A stretch of 64,000 bases of DNA from Cyathus striatus (taxonomy: Eukaryota; Basidiomycota; Agaricomycetes; Agaricales; Nidulariaceae): NCBI GenBank assembly GCA_025738555.1, contig JAOVFP010000008.1, forward strand, positions 1,364,001-1,428,000. Reading direction: 5' to 3'. A program made the translations under genes and the position numbers. Positions 11,505 to 23,836 of the stretch are shown here, piece after piece. Position 1 is the stretch's first letter. The number at the start of each line of letters is the position of its first letter. Below the pieces are notes generated by a model. The model was not told the DNA's origin, ran no database searches, and worked only from the letters and a program-made list of their open reading frames with translations.

Positions 11505-13160
11505 CTATGGAAAATGATAGCGAAGTGGAGGAGGAAGATAAAGGATTGGTAGGTTAGTTCTTCGAATGATTGTAGTGAAACTGACGATTGTGTCAACTTT
11601 CTGCTCTACTTATAGTTGGTTATTGGTGCTAGCACAGTTCGTGTTCATTACCTTCTATGGGAGATCAAAAACTGACAAGCGTAGGTCAATGTCAGTTCAA
11701 AGGTAAAGGTAATGGTTTTAAAAGGCCACTCCCCGCTTTGAAGCTGCGCACTTTGCGCTTCCTCTAGTATTTCGACTTCAAGTGGCACTATAATGGATAA
11801 CAATGGCTAGTCCGCTTTCAGCGATATTGTACCAAATATCCCTAAAGCGACACTGAAAAGAATACCCTTGACTATCTCTAATAATCGTCTAACGGTGAGT
11901 TAGTTACCAAAAGTGCTTGCGGTTGAGGCAGGCCCAAGGAACGCGCATTGGTATGATACGGGACACGGCAAGGGTCAATGCGCTCCGCGGAGAGTTGATG
12001 TCGAGTGTTGGACCTGTGAGAAACAGAAGAGAAAGAGAGTATCGAGGGGCTCTCCTGTTATCCAGTAAAACCGGTAGTGAACTGTTTGTGGTGTGATTTA
12101 ATATGTAAAGATCAAAGTAAGATTGTGCCCACTGCCACTGTGGTTTGTATTGAGTTTTCGGCCGAATGAGTTGTCAGGTAGCGAATAGACTGTCATAGCC
12201 ATCCTAAGTTAACAAGAGCATCCTAACGATATTGTCGTTCTACATTCTAGAGAGTTGCGATCTTAGAAGTCCCAGCGGAAGGGTTCACTGCTGCAAGCAA
12301 CAACGCAGAGCAATGATTGATGCAAGATTGATGAGTCGATGATGGCAACTTCATCCAGAAACACAAGGCGTGTGAACCTAAACACCTTTAGTCAATAACA
12401 CCAAGCAATATAATGTGGTAACTCGGGCCGAATTGGGCTCTTGGGCCTGGCCCTGGGCCGCCAGACCTACGCACTCCCACGGTCTATCAATGACTTTTGC
12501 ATCCAGAATCGGAGTCAATCTTGGACTGTACTACTGACTCTTCCCCCTGTGCCCGTTCTATTCATATGGCCTACATAAAATGCACTCCCTCTAGAGACTT
12601 AAACTACTCGTACTTACTACTGTACTGGTGCTTGTAAGTTTGGTATACAAGCTCCTATGGTGAAGCGAGAGTAAAAGCTCGATAGCATGTCACATTGGAG
12701 GTTATAGTTTATGGTTGATGATATACTCTTTTTTTTTGTTTTCCGTTTACTTCGTCGATGTATTGAGAATTTGTAGTGTGTCTGATGTACTTAATGGTGT
12801 ACTTGTAATCAAGTAATGAACACGTCTACGTCGAGCCTCTTATGTATCACTTACATTCTTACAGCCTAGGTCCTATGATGCAATGTCACAGTTATCATAT
12901 GTATATGTAAACGTTGGCTCCTAGTATTTTGTTTTGTTCCCCAACTTGGCAAATTCCTTACAACTTCACCTAACACAAGTTTTTTGCCTTTTTATGGAGC
13001 AAAGCCCTTTATCTCCCTTGTACCGAAAGCACACCTTTTAAGTTACTAGCATTGTAAGTGCGTATAAAAATTATGATTCTAATTTCTACATGTAGAATTC
13101 TCGAGTATTGTGCTTTTCACGTTTCAAAGGTTGTAGACCAGACATGGTCCAATGGCACAT
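11505..13160. other. Intergenic; probable upstream region of the HMG-box gene
   Basis: No coding frame recognised. CG is frequent to about 12.5 kb, then the DNA becomes AT-rich. A TTTTTTTTTG run lies near 12730. Confidence 0.3.
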
Positions 13161-13164
13161 ATTG

Positions 13165-13385
13165 AACTAAGCCATGCCATCAGGACATACGACATCCATC
13201 TTTTTGAAAAATAAACTAGACAAGTTCATATTTGTTATATAAGACTTATATGCAAGTATAATACATTACAGTAACTTACGGTTCGAATTCTGTGAATAAG
13301 TACCATAGCGCAATTTCATATAAGAAGATACACAAGCAAGAACAGTACACATAGCTGACTTGGAACTTCCGTGTACTGTGATAAA
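13165..13385 (+). repeat. Direct segmental repeat, copy 1
   Basis: Blocks such as TACAGTAACTTAC, ACACATAGCT and ACTTGGAACTTCC occur here and in the same order at 14602-14830. Confidence 0.5.
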
Positions 13386-13648
13386 CACGAACATTTTTAC
13401 ATTTTTACGTGGTTAGGAGTAAATTCTATACTGCGCCGCAAAATATATGGGCGTGCAGATCATGTATATTGTTTTAACATGATACGCACCATGCCTACTA
13501 TATGTCGATATATTGAATGATTCCAGTCATCCTGTATACTATGTAGGCTTGCACACTCATATCGAAAGCATTATTTGAGGGCAGCGACCTCACATAAATG
13601 CCAGAGGTATTAATTGCACCTATACGAAATGCAAGTCATTGCAAGTAA

Positions 13649-13755
13649 TCGAGCTTGGTGTAAAGGCTTTCATTACACGTGTGCCGCCTCTGTCTGTTGC
13701 TCTCCACTCACGACTTCTACATCGCGATAGTTCGGGGTTTGATTCCCCTACTCGA
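13649..13755 (+). ncRNA. Degenerate tRNA-like unit
   Basis: It opens TCGAG-x-T-TGGTGTAA and ends with a T-arm (CGGGGTTTGATTCCCCT) and TACTCGA. It is 107 nt long, about 32 nt longer than the two following units, and both stems carry mismatches. It is probably a decayed relative of those units. Confidence 0.4.
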
Positions 13756-13969
13756 ATTTGCCAAGCATGCTCAAATTATTTTTCTTTAGATTTGAATGTT
13801 TACATATGACATTAAATGAAAAACATGTATACAGTAATGATCATCTTACTTTTACCAGTCGATTATCTAGTCAGTGACGTTCTAAGCCGCACATAAACAC
13901 CAGCAGTATTTTTAGATAATACATAAACGATTTCAAGTAATAATTTACACCTATATGAATGATAAGCAC

Positions 13970-14044
13970 TCGAGTATGGTGTAACAGTAACGGGTAGCAA
14001 TACATATCGCGGTATTAGCTTGGGGTTCGATTCCCCATACTCGA
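13970..14044 (+). ncRNA. tRNA-like RNA polymerase III unit, copy 2
   Basis: The segment is 75 nt, a normal tRNA length. The ends TCGAGTA and TACTCGA pair over 7 bp. The T-arm TGGGG-TTCGATT-CCCCA is complete. TGGTGTAACAG matches the A box and GGTTCGATTCC the B box consensus. A stem AATAC/GTATT with an 8-nt loop sits where an anticodon arm would be, but I find no convincing D stem, so the isotype is not assigned. It may be a true but unusual tRNA gene, a tRNA-derived SINE head, or a pseudogene. Confidence 0.45.
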
Positions 14045-14236
14045 ATTTGCCAAGTGCTCTCGAATTATTTTTCTTTAGATTTGAATGTTCGATAATCTTA
14101 TTTTTAACAAACTCGATTATCTAGCCAGTGACGTCCTAAGCCGCACATAAACATCGGCGGTATTTTTCAAACAATATTTCGAACAATACATAAACGATTT
14201 CAAGCAATAATTTACATCTATATGAATGATAAGCAC

Positions 14237-14311
14237 TCGAGTACGGTGTAACAGTAACTGCTAGCAATATATATCGCGGTATCAGCTCGGGGTTCGATTC
14301 CCCGTACTCGA
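14237..14311 (+). ncRNA. tRNA-like RNA polymerase III unit, copy 3
   Basis: Also 75 nt, lying 267 bp downstream of copy 2. The acceptor-type stem TCGAGTA/TACTCGA is perfect. The T-stem is CGGGG/CCCCG, so relative to copy 2 its first pair changed from T-A to C-G on both sides. The A box is one base off (CGGTGTAACAG). The middle is AT-rich and its D arm is not clear. Confidence 0.45.
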
Positions 14312-14601
14312 ATGAGGCATTCGACTGAATAGTTGTTTTAAGTTCGTACCGTGTCCATATATATTTCTTTTGATTTTCATTTCGATGACATTAGACTATT
14401 TAGTATAGCCTGTATGTATACAGTACATATATATGGTCTGGTACTTATCAAGATCCACGTGTTCAAACATCTTACTATTTTTCTTTCGATTCGGCCCGAA
14501 TCCTACTCTTACTAGTGTTGTGAATGCACGTTCTAAATGTATGTCCCGAGTACTTGTGTGTTTCAGTGAATAAGCCCACATGGTACAATCTTATATATTA
14601 G

Positions 14602-14830
14602 ACTAAGCTGTGCTATCTTAGACCAGATCATGTCTATATTTTTGAAATGTATACCAAACTTCGTATTTATTATATATTAATATGCAGGTATATTGACTCT
14701 ACAAGTATGTACAGTAACTTACTGTTTAAAGACAGACTATCAATAGGAATCATAGCTCAACTGTATGTAAGCTCATACGCAAGAAGAAACAACACACATA
14801 GCTTACTTGGAACTTCCTGTGCTGCGATAT
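14602..14830 (+). repeat. Direct segmental repeat, copy 2
   Basis: Diverged copy of 13165-13385, about 1.44 kb downstream. A further shared block (CATCC-GTA-ACTATG-AGGCTTG-ACA) links about 13525 with about 15425, so a larger segment was probably duplicated. Confidence 0.5.
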
Positions 14831-16732
14831 GGAGATGTATATGATTCATATTGTCTTCATTACGAAGGTGTGTCAGTTTTAGCACATCGGCTCGTTTTAT
14901 TGAAGTTGGATCGCAGTGAGGTGTGAATTGGGTACGAGTCAACATGACGTCCGTGCTGTGTGGGATGAGTCACTGGAGAAATGGACATGTATACATCTTG
15001 TTGAGATTTCAGCCAGCACTTAGATATCTAGCGGATTGGTCACGTGATATATAATCGAGAGAGTAGGGGATCATTAATCATTGGAGAATATGGTCAATGG
15101 TAGCACATGTTGGAATATACAGGAAGATTATGGTAGTATCTGGAGTAGGATTTGGCAGAATATAGCAGTATATACTAGAAATTTATAGTTACATCGTGTC
15201 CTTTATGTATTTAAGTCCTCTGTATGAATTTCTAGCAATCTCAGGTTCTCAGTCACACTTAGAACTAAATGTTAAACACTCAAATCACAACACATCTTCC
15301 ATCATTTAGTATGAATTAAATTTAAGGATTCTCAGTCTGAAGTTCATTTTACATATGTAGATTTCACAAGAAAAAATGCTGTCCCAACTCATGCCTACGA
15401 TACAAAGTGTATCGACTACAGCCATCCAGTACACTATGCAGGCTTGTACATTATATCTAAACCATTAATTGAGGCTGACTGGGGATTCTGTTAGATTGCA
15501 AAATACAGGTGGCGAACGAGATGTTGTGGAATTAAAATTGAATGTGTATTAGACTTAAGTACCACTAGCCTATTTAATCACATTATTATAACTTGCATTT
15601 ACAGCAATTGATAATAAGTGTAGGCGAACTAACCTTGAAATTTTTGGATACATTTTCTCTTCAGATCGTTTGACTCTTGGGACGATCAATCTTTATCATG
15701 AAAAAAACTTCTAATACTTTATGATTCAGTATTCATTGGACTTTGTCGATGAAACTGTACCACAAGCCTATTCAATCGTGCGCATAATGCATAAATAAGG
15801 ATAATAGCTTGGTAGAGTAACATATGAAGTGGTACATATACTGTCAACACTGAAGAAATTGCTGCAAAATCGCAGTTGTATTGACTCGAACCCATGCTAA
15901 AAACTACACACGTGACTAATATTACGTACGTAAATTATCTTCACACGACATCGCGCCAGCTTTCCCGGTGCTGTCCAATGCTCCCGTCCCTCCGCTGGAT
16001 TACGCCTCTCACTCTTTGCACACCATGAGGGATGGGGAATGATAATAAAAGTACGTTTCACTAGTATCATTCACAAGTTTCAGTCTTCCACACTCCGTCA
16101 ACGCTTACTACCGTTCTTTCCTTCCTCTCTCATACCGAATTCTCTTGAACCACGTTGACCACCATCCCCCTTACACCTCTCTTCTCCATCATTTCACTTC
16201 CCTAGACGAGATACTCCACACCTCCAGCAGGTAATGCCCAGGACCAACAGCTCACCTCCCCCAATCTCAATCTCATCTTCGCTTCATTCTGTCCCGCTCC
16301 GCTCTCTCTCATACGCCATTCCATACCATCTGTTGTATTTTTGCACAAGAGACCTCGATGTTTATCATACTTCTTTAACATTGCACAGCATCTTCTGAAG
16401 TTCTGTGTATTTTCTTCCAAGGTAAAGGTTAGATTGGTAACTTTGCATCAGTACGACTGGGTTTCTAAATTCTGACGTTGTTACTTGGTCGGTCCGGACT
16501 CCGGAGTAAACTTCCACGTCTTTCAAGGGTCCTTTCCACACGTATCATGGTTATTATGTCACATTTGTCACTCTGTGGGTGCAAAACTGAACTCCGTCTC
16601 TACAAAAGTGACTCGAGTCTCGTTCTCCTTGCATTTTTCAGTGGTCCCCCCTTCCTCTATCCATATCGATCATCTCGGTCACCCTCCGAATCTCCTCTTT
16701 ATACATCATCCCGCCAAATCCGCTCTTATAAG
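14831..16732. other. Non-coding
   Basis: AT-rich to about 15.9 kb, then pyrimidine-rich on + (about 15950-16250), which may be promoter or leader DNA of the next gene. No supported ORF. Confidence 0.3.
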
Positions 16733-17446
16733 ATGGGTCAATACTGGCGTGTATACAATATCGACAAGCGCGAAACCATTGAATTCTCATTTGGAACCAA
16801 ACTCGGCGAATGGTTCTTTACAAACGATCCAACCGATATCCTCAGCATTTTCCGTAGAGCCCGTGAACATAACTGGTGCGAAGATAGGGTTATCTGTTTT
16901 GGGGACTATGCGAATACCAACGATCTCCCCGATGGGATGATCACTGATGACGAGCTGAGAGAGCTTGGGTTCGAGAAAAAAACCCAACAGATTCAACTTC
17001 CGAGGGAGTCTGGAGGGGATATTGTCGTCAGACAAAGGGTCGTATGGGAACCAGACGATGTGTTTCATCATCTCAAGCGGCACTTTCGCGCGGTTCGAAA
17101 CATATACACTGAAGCTACCAAAGAAGATTATACCCCTTATGTGCTACGCAATGTGTCGAAGAAGTTGTACGTTCGAGGAGACGGGGCAAAGGATTCAGAC
17201 GGGGATACATTGTTGGGTTATTGCTTTTTCTCAAGGATTTGCTGGTCGCAGGATTCATCGTCGAGTATGAGAGTTCCCTATCATCTTCCAAGCATTACGA
17301 GAGGTCTATGGGCTGGGGATCGATTCGATATCGTTCTGCATGAGGATGTGAACGATGTTTTGGAAAGTGATGGATGGAAGGATGTTACAAAGCAGATGAA
17401 GAAAGAAATTGCGAGTATTTTTGAAGAGAATGATAGGGATTTGTGA
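16733..17446 (+). CDS. Conserved fungal protein of unknown function (MGQYW family)
   Basis: A single-exon frame of 237 residues ends in TGA. The open frame extends upstream to 16478, but the ATG at 16733 was chosen because MGQYW-x-VYN-x-DKRE is the usual N-terminus of this Agaricomycete family and the upstream part is unlike it. Recognisable segments are KLGEW at about residue 28, GDYAN with PDG-x3-DDELRELG in the middle, PYVLRN-x-SKK-x-YVRGD, a G-x-CF-x-SRICWS motif, and a C-terminal TRGLWAGDRFDI. There is no signal peptide or membrane segment, so it is probably cytosolic or nuclear. Members are common in mushroom-forming fungi; I know of no assigned activity. It runs toward the GMC gene with 493 bp between them. 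Confidence 0.8.
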   Translation: MGQYWRVYNIDKRETIEFSFGTKLGEWFFTNDPTDILSIFRRAREHNWCEDRVICFGDYANTNDLPDGMITDDELRELGFEKKTQQIQLPRESGGDIVVRQRVVWEPDDVFHHLKRHFRAVRNIYTEATKEDYTPYVLRNVSKKLYVRGDGAKDSDGDTLLGYCFFSRICWSQDSSSSMRVPYHLPSITRGLWAGDRFDIVLHEDVNDVLESDGWKDVTKQMKKEIASIFEENDRDL

Positions 17447-17939
17447 TGACGAGCATCCCGTGGAATATCAATTTTGCCAGTGTTGAACTCGGATTGCCGA
17501 TTGTTCCTTAAATCTTGTCATTTCTATGTATCACTTTCAGACATTATTTATGTGCACATACAAGCTAACGTGGTGTGGTCGTATTGCCACTTCGTTGGAC
17601 TGATGAATGGTGGGTCGTGATATTTCGTAATAGTTCATACCTTATGGTCGATTTGAATAATTCTGTACCGACACGCCTTTGTGAGTCATGTAGGAGGAAA
17701 TAGAGTACGACGATATCTCTGATTTGTGTTTAACATACCATGGCTATGTAATGTACGTTGTTAATATATCGGGAAGGGAAAAGACAGGTTCGTTTGAAGT
17801 AGACAGGCTTTGTAGCATTCGACGGGTTTCAATGTCGATTCTCCTTATCACCTGCACATCGTATTAATTTCGAGCTCCAGAACTTCAAGTGGTATATTTA
17901 AAATTAGTACGCGTTAGGCATTAGTACATTGTACTGCCA
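17447..17939. other. Convergent intergenic region
   Basis: Lies between the 3' ends of the MGQYW-type gene (+) and the GMC gene (-). No ORF or repeat seen. Confidence 0.4.
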
Positions 17940-20025
17940 CTAAAGATTGTCTTCTTTGATCATATCAGCGCACTTTTCCGCCACCGCTACGATAGGCGCC
18001 GCAAGATGTGTACTGAGTATTTGGGGGAAAATGCTCGCATCTGCAATGCGAAGCCTACATATACCATGCACTCGCAGACGATCATCAACGACTCCACCGA
18101 TACCATCGCCATCATATTCTGGTGCCATTCTGCAAGTCGAAGAATAGTGAGTTGTTGTACGACAATGTTCCTGTATGAATGCATCCACGTCGGCGTCAGA
18201 TTCGCTCTTCGGTACGTGATGCGCTGCAATGGGGTACGTCAATGCACCCATCTCCTGTTGGATTTTCAGGCCGAGCTTTACTCCTTGACGTATAATATTC
18301 CAATCATGTTCGGTTTCGAAGAAGTTGAGGTCGACAACGGGTTTAGAAAATGGATCGCGTGAGGAAAGGGTGATACTTCCTAACGAGTTTGGTTGCAGGT
18401 TGACGACAAAGAATGTAAGACCACCACTTCCGTAGGGCTTTAAAGTTGTTGGTTCTCCAAATGCGATCTATACCATAATTTTAACCGGCGAGTAACACGA
18501 TTTAAACTCCCAGAGCGACCTACAGGCATTATTTCAATATCAGGAATATTTTCTGGTAACCTCGCATCCCGCTCTTTCGGTGTGGCTTTCATCTTACTAA
18601 AGTCCTTATTAAAGAGCTGTATTTGAAGAAAGATCGATAACTCCAGCATTGGTGCCAGAAGAAGTCCCGTTCCGAAAAAAATGTATAATAAAATTTCCTT
18701 GATGATAGTCCATGGTTGTGCGGAGAGCTTTACAACCGAATCACGTAGCGGGACGCGGAATTGCAGCGGGACTACTACGTGGTCTTGCTGTAGTAACATC
18801 GTTCAATATACGTAATAACAAAAGCGAAGGCGTGGACATACCAGATATTTTCCAACTGCTGGCAGATCCTTTACCACTGTGATTCCTTGCTGTTTAAGAT
18901 GCTGAGCAGGGCCAACACCGCTGCAAATATAACGTGAGTATGAAACAATCCAAGTACCTGCAGATGTTACTTGCCTGAACATGAGGATCTGCGGAGACGA
19001 AATTGCGCCAGCCGACACAATTATCTCACGCCTCGCCTTAACGTAACGGACCGGCCCGCCGGCGTCACTACCTTCCTTTGTCGATAATAGATTGACTCCT
19101 TGAGCTTCAATCTTCCCTTCGTGCTCCATAAACTTAATCTCGGAGACAGCTGTATATGTACATAAATGTAGTCGCTCCTTGTATTCGTTGACAAAACTGG
19201 GTGGTAGGAAGGCGGTAAAGGTCGAGCTTCTATAACCCCGAGAGTCAATATTGTAGTGCATCTTGGCACAACCTTGCGGAGGATGGAGTGGCGAATTAAG
19301 GTCGTCTACATATGGGATACCGAGGTTTGTTGTGGCCTGTGTGATGCTGACACTTACATTAGTGGGTTCCTGTAAGCTGTAAAACACACTCACTAGGATG
19401 TATGACTCCAGTATTCATTAGGATGAGATCGATTTTGCCATTCGCCTTTAAATTTCGTAAGTAAAACACACTATATCATCGGAATTAAAGTAACCTTTTA
19501 GATCATGAAAGTCGTCGGGATGGTTGTCATTCTGATCGAGGTCGGTCTCCGATCTACAAAAGTACTTCTGCAAGTCGTCGTATCCCCATCCCACACGCCC
19601 GTCTTTTGCCCATCTATTGTACTCGGCAGGAAGTCCACGCGTATAGAGCATAGCATTGATTTTCGTTCCTCCACCTAGCGAGTTTCCTCCCATAATATCG
19701 AACTGTCGATTCCCAACGTATTTCTGTGGAATGGATTGCAATGCAGTAGTGCGATCATCGTTGGAGTTGAAAGGTTGAGAGAAAAGTGGGATGTATGATA
19801 ACCAGCTACCACCAACACCGCCTCTTTCAACCAGTAATACTGACGTGGCATCTGAAGTCAGCCGATTCGCCAGTACGCATCCCGCTGTTCCGCCGCCTAA
19901 TTGTGCCCGTAAGTTGGTTTACAATAGGAGTATCAATTAAATGGCTCACCTATAATAATGTAATCGTACTCATGACGAATATCTTGTATACTATGAGTTT
20001 GATAGCTGGAAGAGAAGGGATACAT
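17940..20025 (-). CDS. GMC (glucose-methanol-choline) oxidoreductase
   Basis: Seven exons on the minus strand (20025-19950, 19896-19495, 19445-19394, 19346-18975, 18920-18842, 18787-18524, 18467-17940) join to 590 codons and TAG. Introns are 47-56 nt; intron 4 has a GC donor (AG|GCAAGT). The start at 20025 puts a short tail before the FAD-binding EYDYIIIGGGTAGC motif. Later come the GGNSLGGGTKINAM signature, DDLNSP, SAGAISSPQILM with FSGVGP after splicing, LSSRDPFSKP, and a C-terminal HYSSTCRM with THLAAP, which carry the expected catalytic histidines. The family oxidises alcohols, sugars or aryl alcohols with FAD. Length is normal. No clear signal peptide is seen, so a cytosolic form is more likely than a secreted lignin-type oxidase; the substrate cannot be predicted. 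Confidence 0.9.
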
Positions 20026-20398
20026 AAGAGTTCAAGGTTGCGAGTCCATTGTGGGTGGCTTGTAACAATATGCCCTTGCCAGCGCTGTGGGTCCCATTTA
20101 GGGTAGGTAAGTTGTAGGTTCACAATCATGTCACAATAGCATACTGCCTGGATTCTGTAATCAGAGCAGGTGAATATCCGGTGTGGGATGAAGAAAAAAT
20201 ATATAAGGCTTCTGCGTCAGCGATGGTCGTCCATTTTGATGAAATATGTGAGGAACATGAATCTCAATTTGTCCGATTTTCGACATGAGGCTCAGTTGAT
20301 GCTCAGCCCTTAATGTGATGTACGAACACCATGGGACATATACTAGGCATATACCAATGTGATGTACTATTTTATGAGTAATTGAGAGACCATGCTAT
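20026..20398. other. Upstream region of the GMC gene
   Basis: A TATATA-containing tract at about 20196-20205 could be a core promoter on the minus strand. No ORF. Confidence 0.3.
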
Positions 20399-20401
20399 TT
20401 A

Positions 20402-20796
20402 CACCTCAGACAGGCCTAAATCGGGTTCATGTAAATATGGTACATCCCGATTTTTGTAACAATTAGAATATGCCATAAAATATGTAATGTGTCAGATGCA
20501 TTAGAATATTCTAAATTGGGTAATACATCTGCTTATTGTTCCAATTGTTTCGTGCCGATTTTACCTGTGCAACGTGAACCGAGCCTCCGAAAATTTTCCG
20601 ATTGGCCTAGGAACGGATGGGGTCACGGATCTTATTGTAAATATGTTGCATGGATCGGTCAGTTTTCCTATTCTTGCACATATTCTAGATTTGCTCACAC
20701 ATCGGTCAGATAACATATTTTAATAACTATTCTAATTGTTAAGTAAATCGGGTTGTACCATATTTACAGCGATCCGATCCACCCATGTCTGAGGTG
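20402..20796. mobile_element. 395-bp MITE with TTA target duplication
   Basis: The ends CACCTCAGACA and TGTCTGAGGTG are inverted, and similarity continues inward: GTAAATATGGTACA-CCCGATTT and AACAATTAGAATA occur on both arms in opposite orientation. TTA flanks both sides (20399-20401 and 20797-20799). No coding capacity. The TTA duplication suggests a PIF/Harbinger-like mobiliser. Confidence 0.75.
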
Positions 20797-20799
20797 TTA

Positions 20800-21421
20800 T
20801 GTTTTACGATCAATTTCCATGATAGTTATGGTATAACGAGTCTGTCCTTATAATAGATGTTCACACCTGATGCAATGCTTGATATAATTCTATCACGATG
20901 GAAAGAAAACTTCTCAATGGATGCAACGCAATTAAGCCTTTTGTAGATAGAATCAAGAAATAAATGATGCACTAGTCACTTGGTTATCTTATTGCAGTGT
21001 TCGAACAACTTCTGCACGGCCCACCCGTGATTTACCGAGGACGGAGTTAAGCGCATCATATGATGATCAACCTGATGATCAGTTAGATTAGATACCAGAG
21101 TAAATCTTATCTCTTCTTATCGTATGTTTAACTGCAAATTTAGTTAGCCTTGTTCTCAGGCCCGAAACGTACGGCGGACATTATGCACTCGTTGGTTAGC
21201 ATCTTTGTCATGGCGATGCACAAGGCGATGTTAACCAAATCAACATTTAGAGTTGACAGCCTATTGCAAGCTTGAATTGTACTTCCAGTTGATCGCCTCT
21301 GCACATCCCCGCTCCGATGATCTCTTGTATTCAACAGCAGCAGATGGCGCACTTGATTTAAGTATATATGTATAACAACTAACACTATCACAGTATTCCT
21401 GTATGTCCAACTTGAAGATCC
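20800..21421. other. Intergenic
   Basis: No recognised ORF. A CG-containing patch near 21010-21060 looked like structured RNA but matched nothing I know. Confidence 0.3.
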
Positions 21422-22858
21422 ATGGCTGAAACAAGCACGTCGCTCCTTATCTCAAGCAGATACTTGTCTGGTTGGTTCTATAATCCCTTGAATTGTGTCA
21501 CTCTACTTAATTTGGCTTACATAGCTGCTTCATTTATCTGTGTCTTATGGGATCATATATTAACTTTTGACCAAGAAATCGAGTCAATCTGGAAATATAG
21601 GAGGCGAGATACTATGTACAACATACTTGTACCAAAAGTCAGCATTGCTGTTTATCGCTATGCGATGGAGGGGGTGTTAATATACGGAGCGTATGGTGAG
21701 CACATACTAATTTACCGACCAATGATTCGTTGACTAAGAAAACAAAGTTTTGTCCGGTACTGCAAAGCACATTGTAAATATCTTTCTTCTGGATTTTATG
21801 CCACAGCACTTACCCATCTGATGAGCCAGGAGTATGTATTCCTAAATCCTCTTGTGGGATAATAATTTAACCATCGCGCGGCGCATAGCTGTCGTGCATA
21901 TACATGGATCACAGTGGCATCCGGAATCGCGTTTGCTGTTATCATGCAGTGTGTGTATTTTATCATCCATTCCCATATATAACACTCTATTAATCTGCGG
22001 AATTTAAGATATGCTTATACTTAGAATATATACATCTTGGGACCAACGGAGAGTTGTCAAGTACTTTTTAGCAGTAGTCTTTGCTACCGCGACTTCGTTG
22101 CTACTGGCATTTTTGCTTGTCACCGTCCTCCAAGCACAAGGTACTATTCGTGTCAACTGAAGAAGCATATTATATATTCTAATTACGCCGAGAAGATATT
22201 GTTAGATATTCGTCGACTTTCCATGTTTGTGCCTTAAATGCACGCTTGCCGTGGTCTATAACTTACGTGCATGCGACCATGGTGTGATCTATCGTACGCA
22301 CTTACTGTGTGATTCTACTCACGTAGTGTTATTGTCAGCTCGGTTTCCATTGCATAGTGTTGGCGTTCGTGATATATAACGCACTGGAGACACCCCGCAA
22401 GTCGCACATAGAAGTCCTTCATGAGTTACAAAAAGATGGATTTAAATATTTCTTTGTAAGTGAAGAGCTAATGTGCTTCCTGAATGACATGCTGACAATA
22501 GGATTGTAGATGATATTTGGTTGGTTTAATAAATCTCTGTGTAAAGCAAGGGGATTGATTTTAGCAATTTTTAATCAGTGGCTAATGGTGTCGGGCTCGC
22601 GCTAAGCATCAGTGGAAATGTAGATGACTTCTTATTCTTTCATGATTATTGACTAATATGATTTATATCAGTCGGGATTTGAAATTCTATCATCAAAGTA
22701 TGTATCAGCAGTAAACCGTTTTAGGGATTAATTTATCCAATTTTCGGTACAGCGTTATTGTGGCATTGTCCACAATAGTTAATTCCCATATACATATTCG
22801 AATGGAAGGTCTGAGGAAATACAAACCACCAGGTCTACTTGAAGGAATATCGGATTGA
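21422..22858 (+). CDS. DUF6533-like multi-pass membrane protein, exons partly resolved
   Basis: The first join is clear: exon 21422-21470, a 54-nt intron, then an exon from 21525. It reads RYLS-AASF followed by a WDHILTF-DQEIESIW segment, which is the hallmark of the DUF6533 family of fungal membrane proteins. Further frames fit the same order: CRAYTW-x2-VASGIAF near 21890, MLILRIYTSWDQRR-x2-KYFLAVVF at about 22010-22080, and an ETPRKSH-x7-ELQKDG-x-KYF segment at about 22390-22450. A last STIVNSHIHIRMEG piece lies near 22770. These match successive membrane helices and loops. Several middle introns could not be fixed, so I cannot exclude damage. Function of the family is unknown. The stated end is approximate. 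Confidence 0.55.
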
Positions 22859-23836
22859 ACGAAATTTGGAAGAGCTTAGCCTTCAGAGGCAATGCATGTA
22901 TGTATATATTTTCAATATAGAAAGTTTGAAGATATGTACTTAACTACTGTTGAATTCATCTCAAGCTTGTTTTATTATTAAATTATGAGTTAAGAACTTC
23001 TTTTAAAGTAAGTAAATCGAATCTTTTACAGGGAGTAGAACTAGGGATGTGGGAAAAAGGTGTAAACAGTTTCTGACACATCTATCACGGTGTGTATGTA
23101 CATATTTGCCCTCGGTAGCTACTCGGAAGAGTCGGACTTGCTCAGACTCGTCGTTGCTCGTCGTGCTCATCTGAATAACGAACTTCTTTAGCGTGTAACC
23201 TGGCCACGACAACATTCGAACTCTCCGTTAGACTCTCACATACATAAAACTTCAAAGCTTCAAGCTTCCCTCTTTCGTCCAAACCCAACAATCTCATCAT
23301 ATCGACAATAAAAACTGCAACTTAGTCGTCCGAGGATGTTTAGTGGCGCCTGTGGCCTAGGCTCCCGGTAGGCAAATCTCGTGAGCATTTTGCTCACAAT
23401 TATCAGTTCTTCTTCCCGATGAAATTAGCTTCTTAAACCGGATATAATGGATTCCCGCTGATGTAAAAATACAAACGAAAGGCAAAAAGCAAACCGCACG
23501 ACCATTTGCTATACAAATGAACGGAGCGTGGAAGATGTCTGGCATCTTAGTGACTCTGCGATATGTATCATATCTGCAAGACGAATGGGGTGGCTCTTTT
23601 AAAAATGTAGAGCGTACTCTTGTGAGCAGAGCCTGTTTTTACTTGATCTGTAAGACTCATATTAACCTATCGCTTTCGACTGCTATTCAAACTTATCCGC
23701 TGGTATAACTTACACTTTACTGCCACCAACGTAGGCCCGGGAGATACGTAAATGTGCTAGTTAACCTAGTTACGGAGACATAAAAAGGCGGAGGCCTAGA
23801 GATAGCTACGATCATTGAGCTGGACCCTTTGCAGCG
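22859..23836. other. Intergenic, upstream of WSC gene 1
   Basis: No supported ORF; small overlapping ORFs on both strands have no family signal. Confidence 0.35.
23780..23788 (+). promoter_or_regulatory. TATA-like box of WSC gene 1
   Basis: ATAAAAAGG lies about 50 nt before the ATG at 23837. Confidence 0.35.

Larger units (their letters stand above)
13861..14330 (+). repeat. Tandem duplication of about 244-267 bp
   Basis: Two units start GATTATCTAG at 13861 and 14105 and share AGTGACGT, CTAAGCCGCACATAAAC, ACATAAACGATTTCAAG and ATATGAATGATAAGCAC before a tRNA-like segment. The second has about 23 extra bases. A more diverged relative precedes them at about 13560-13790. Confidence 0.65.

Noticed and set aside
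21005..21060. Possible 5S rRNA or other structured RNA
   Set aside because: Only a short CG-rich stretch; the order of 5S promoter elements is absent.
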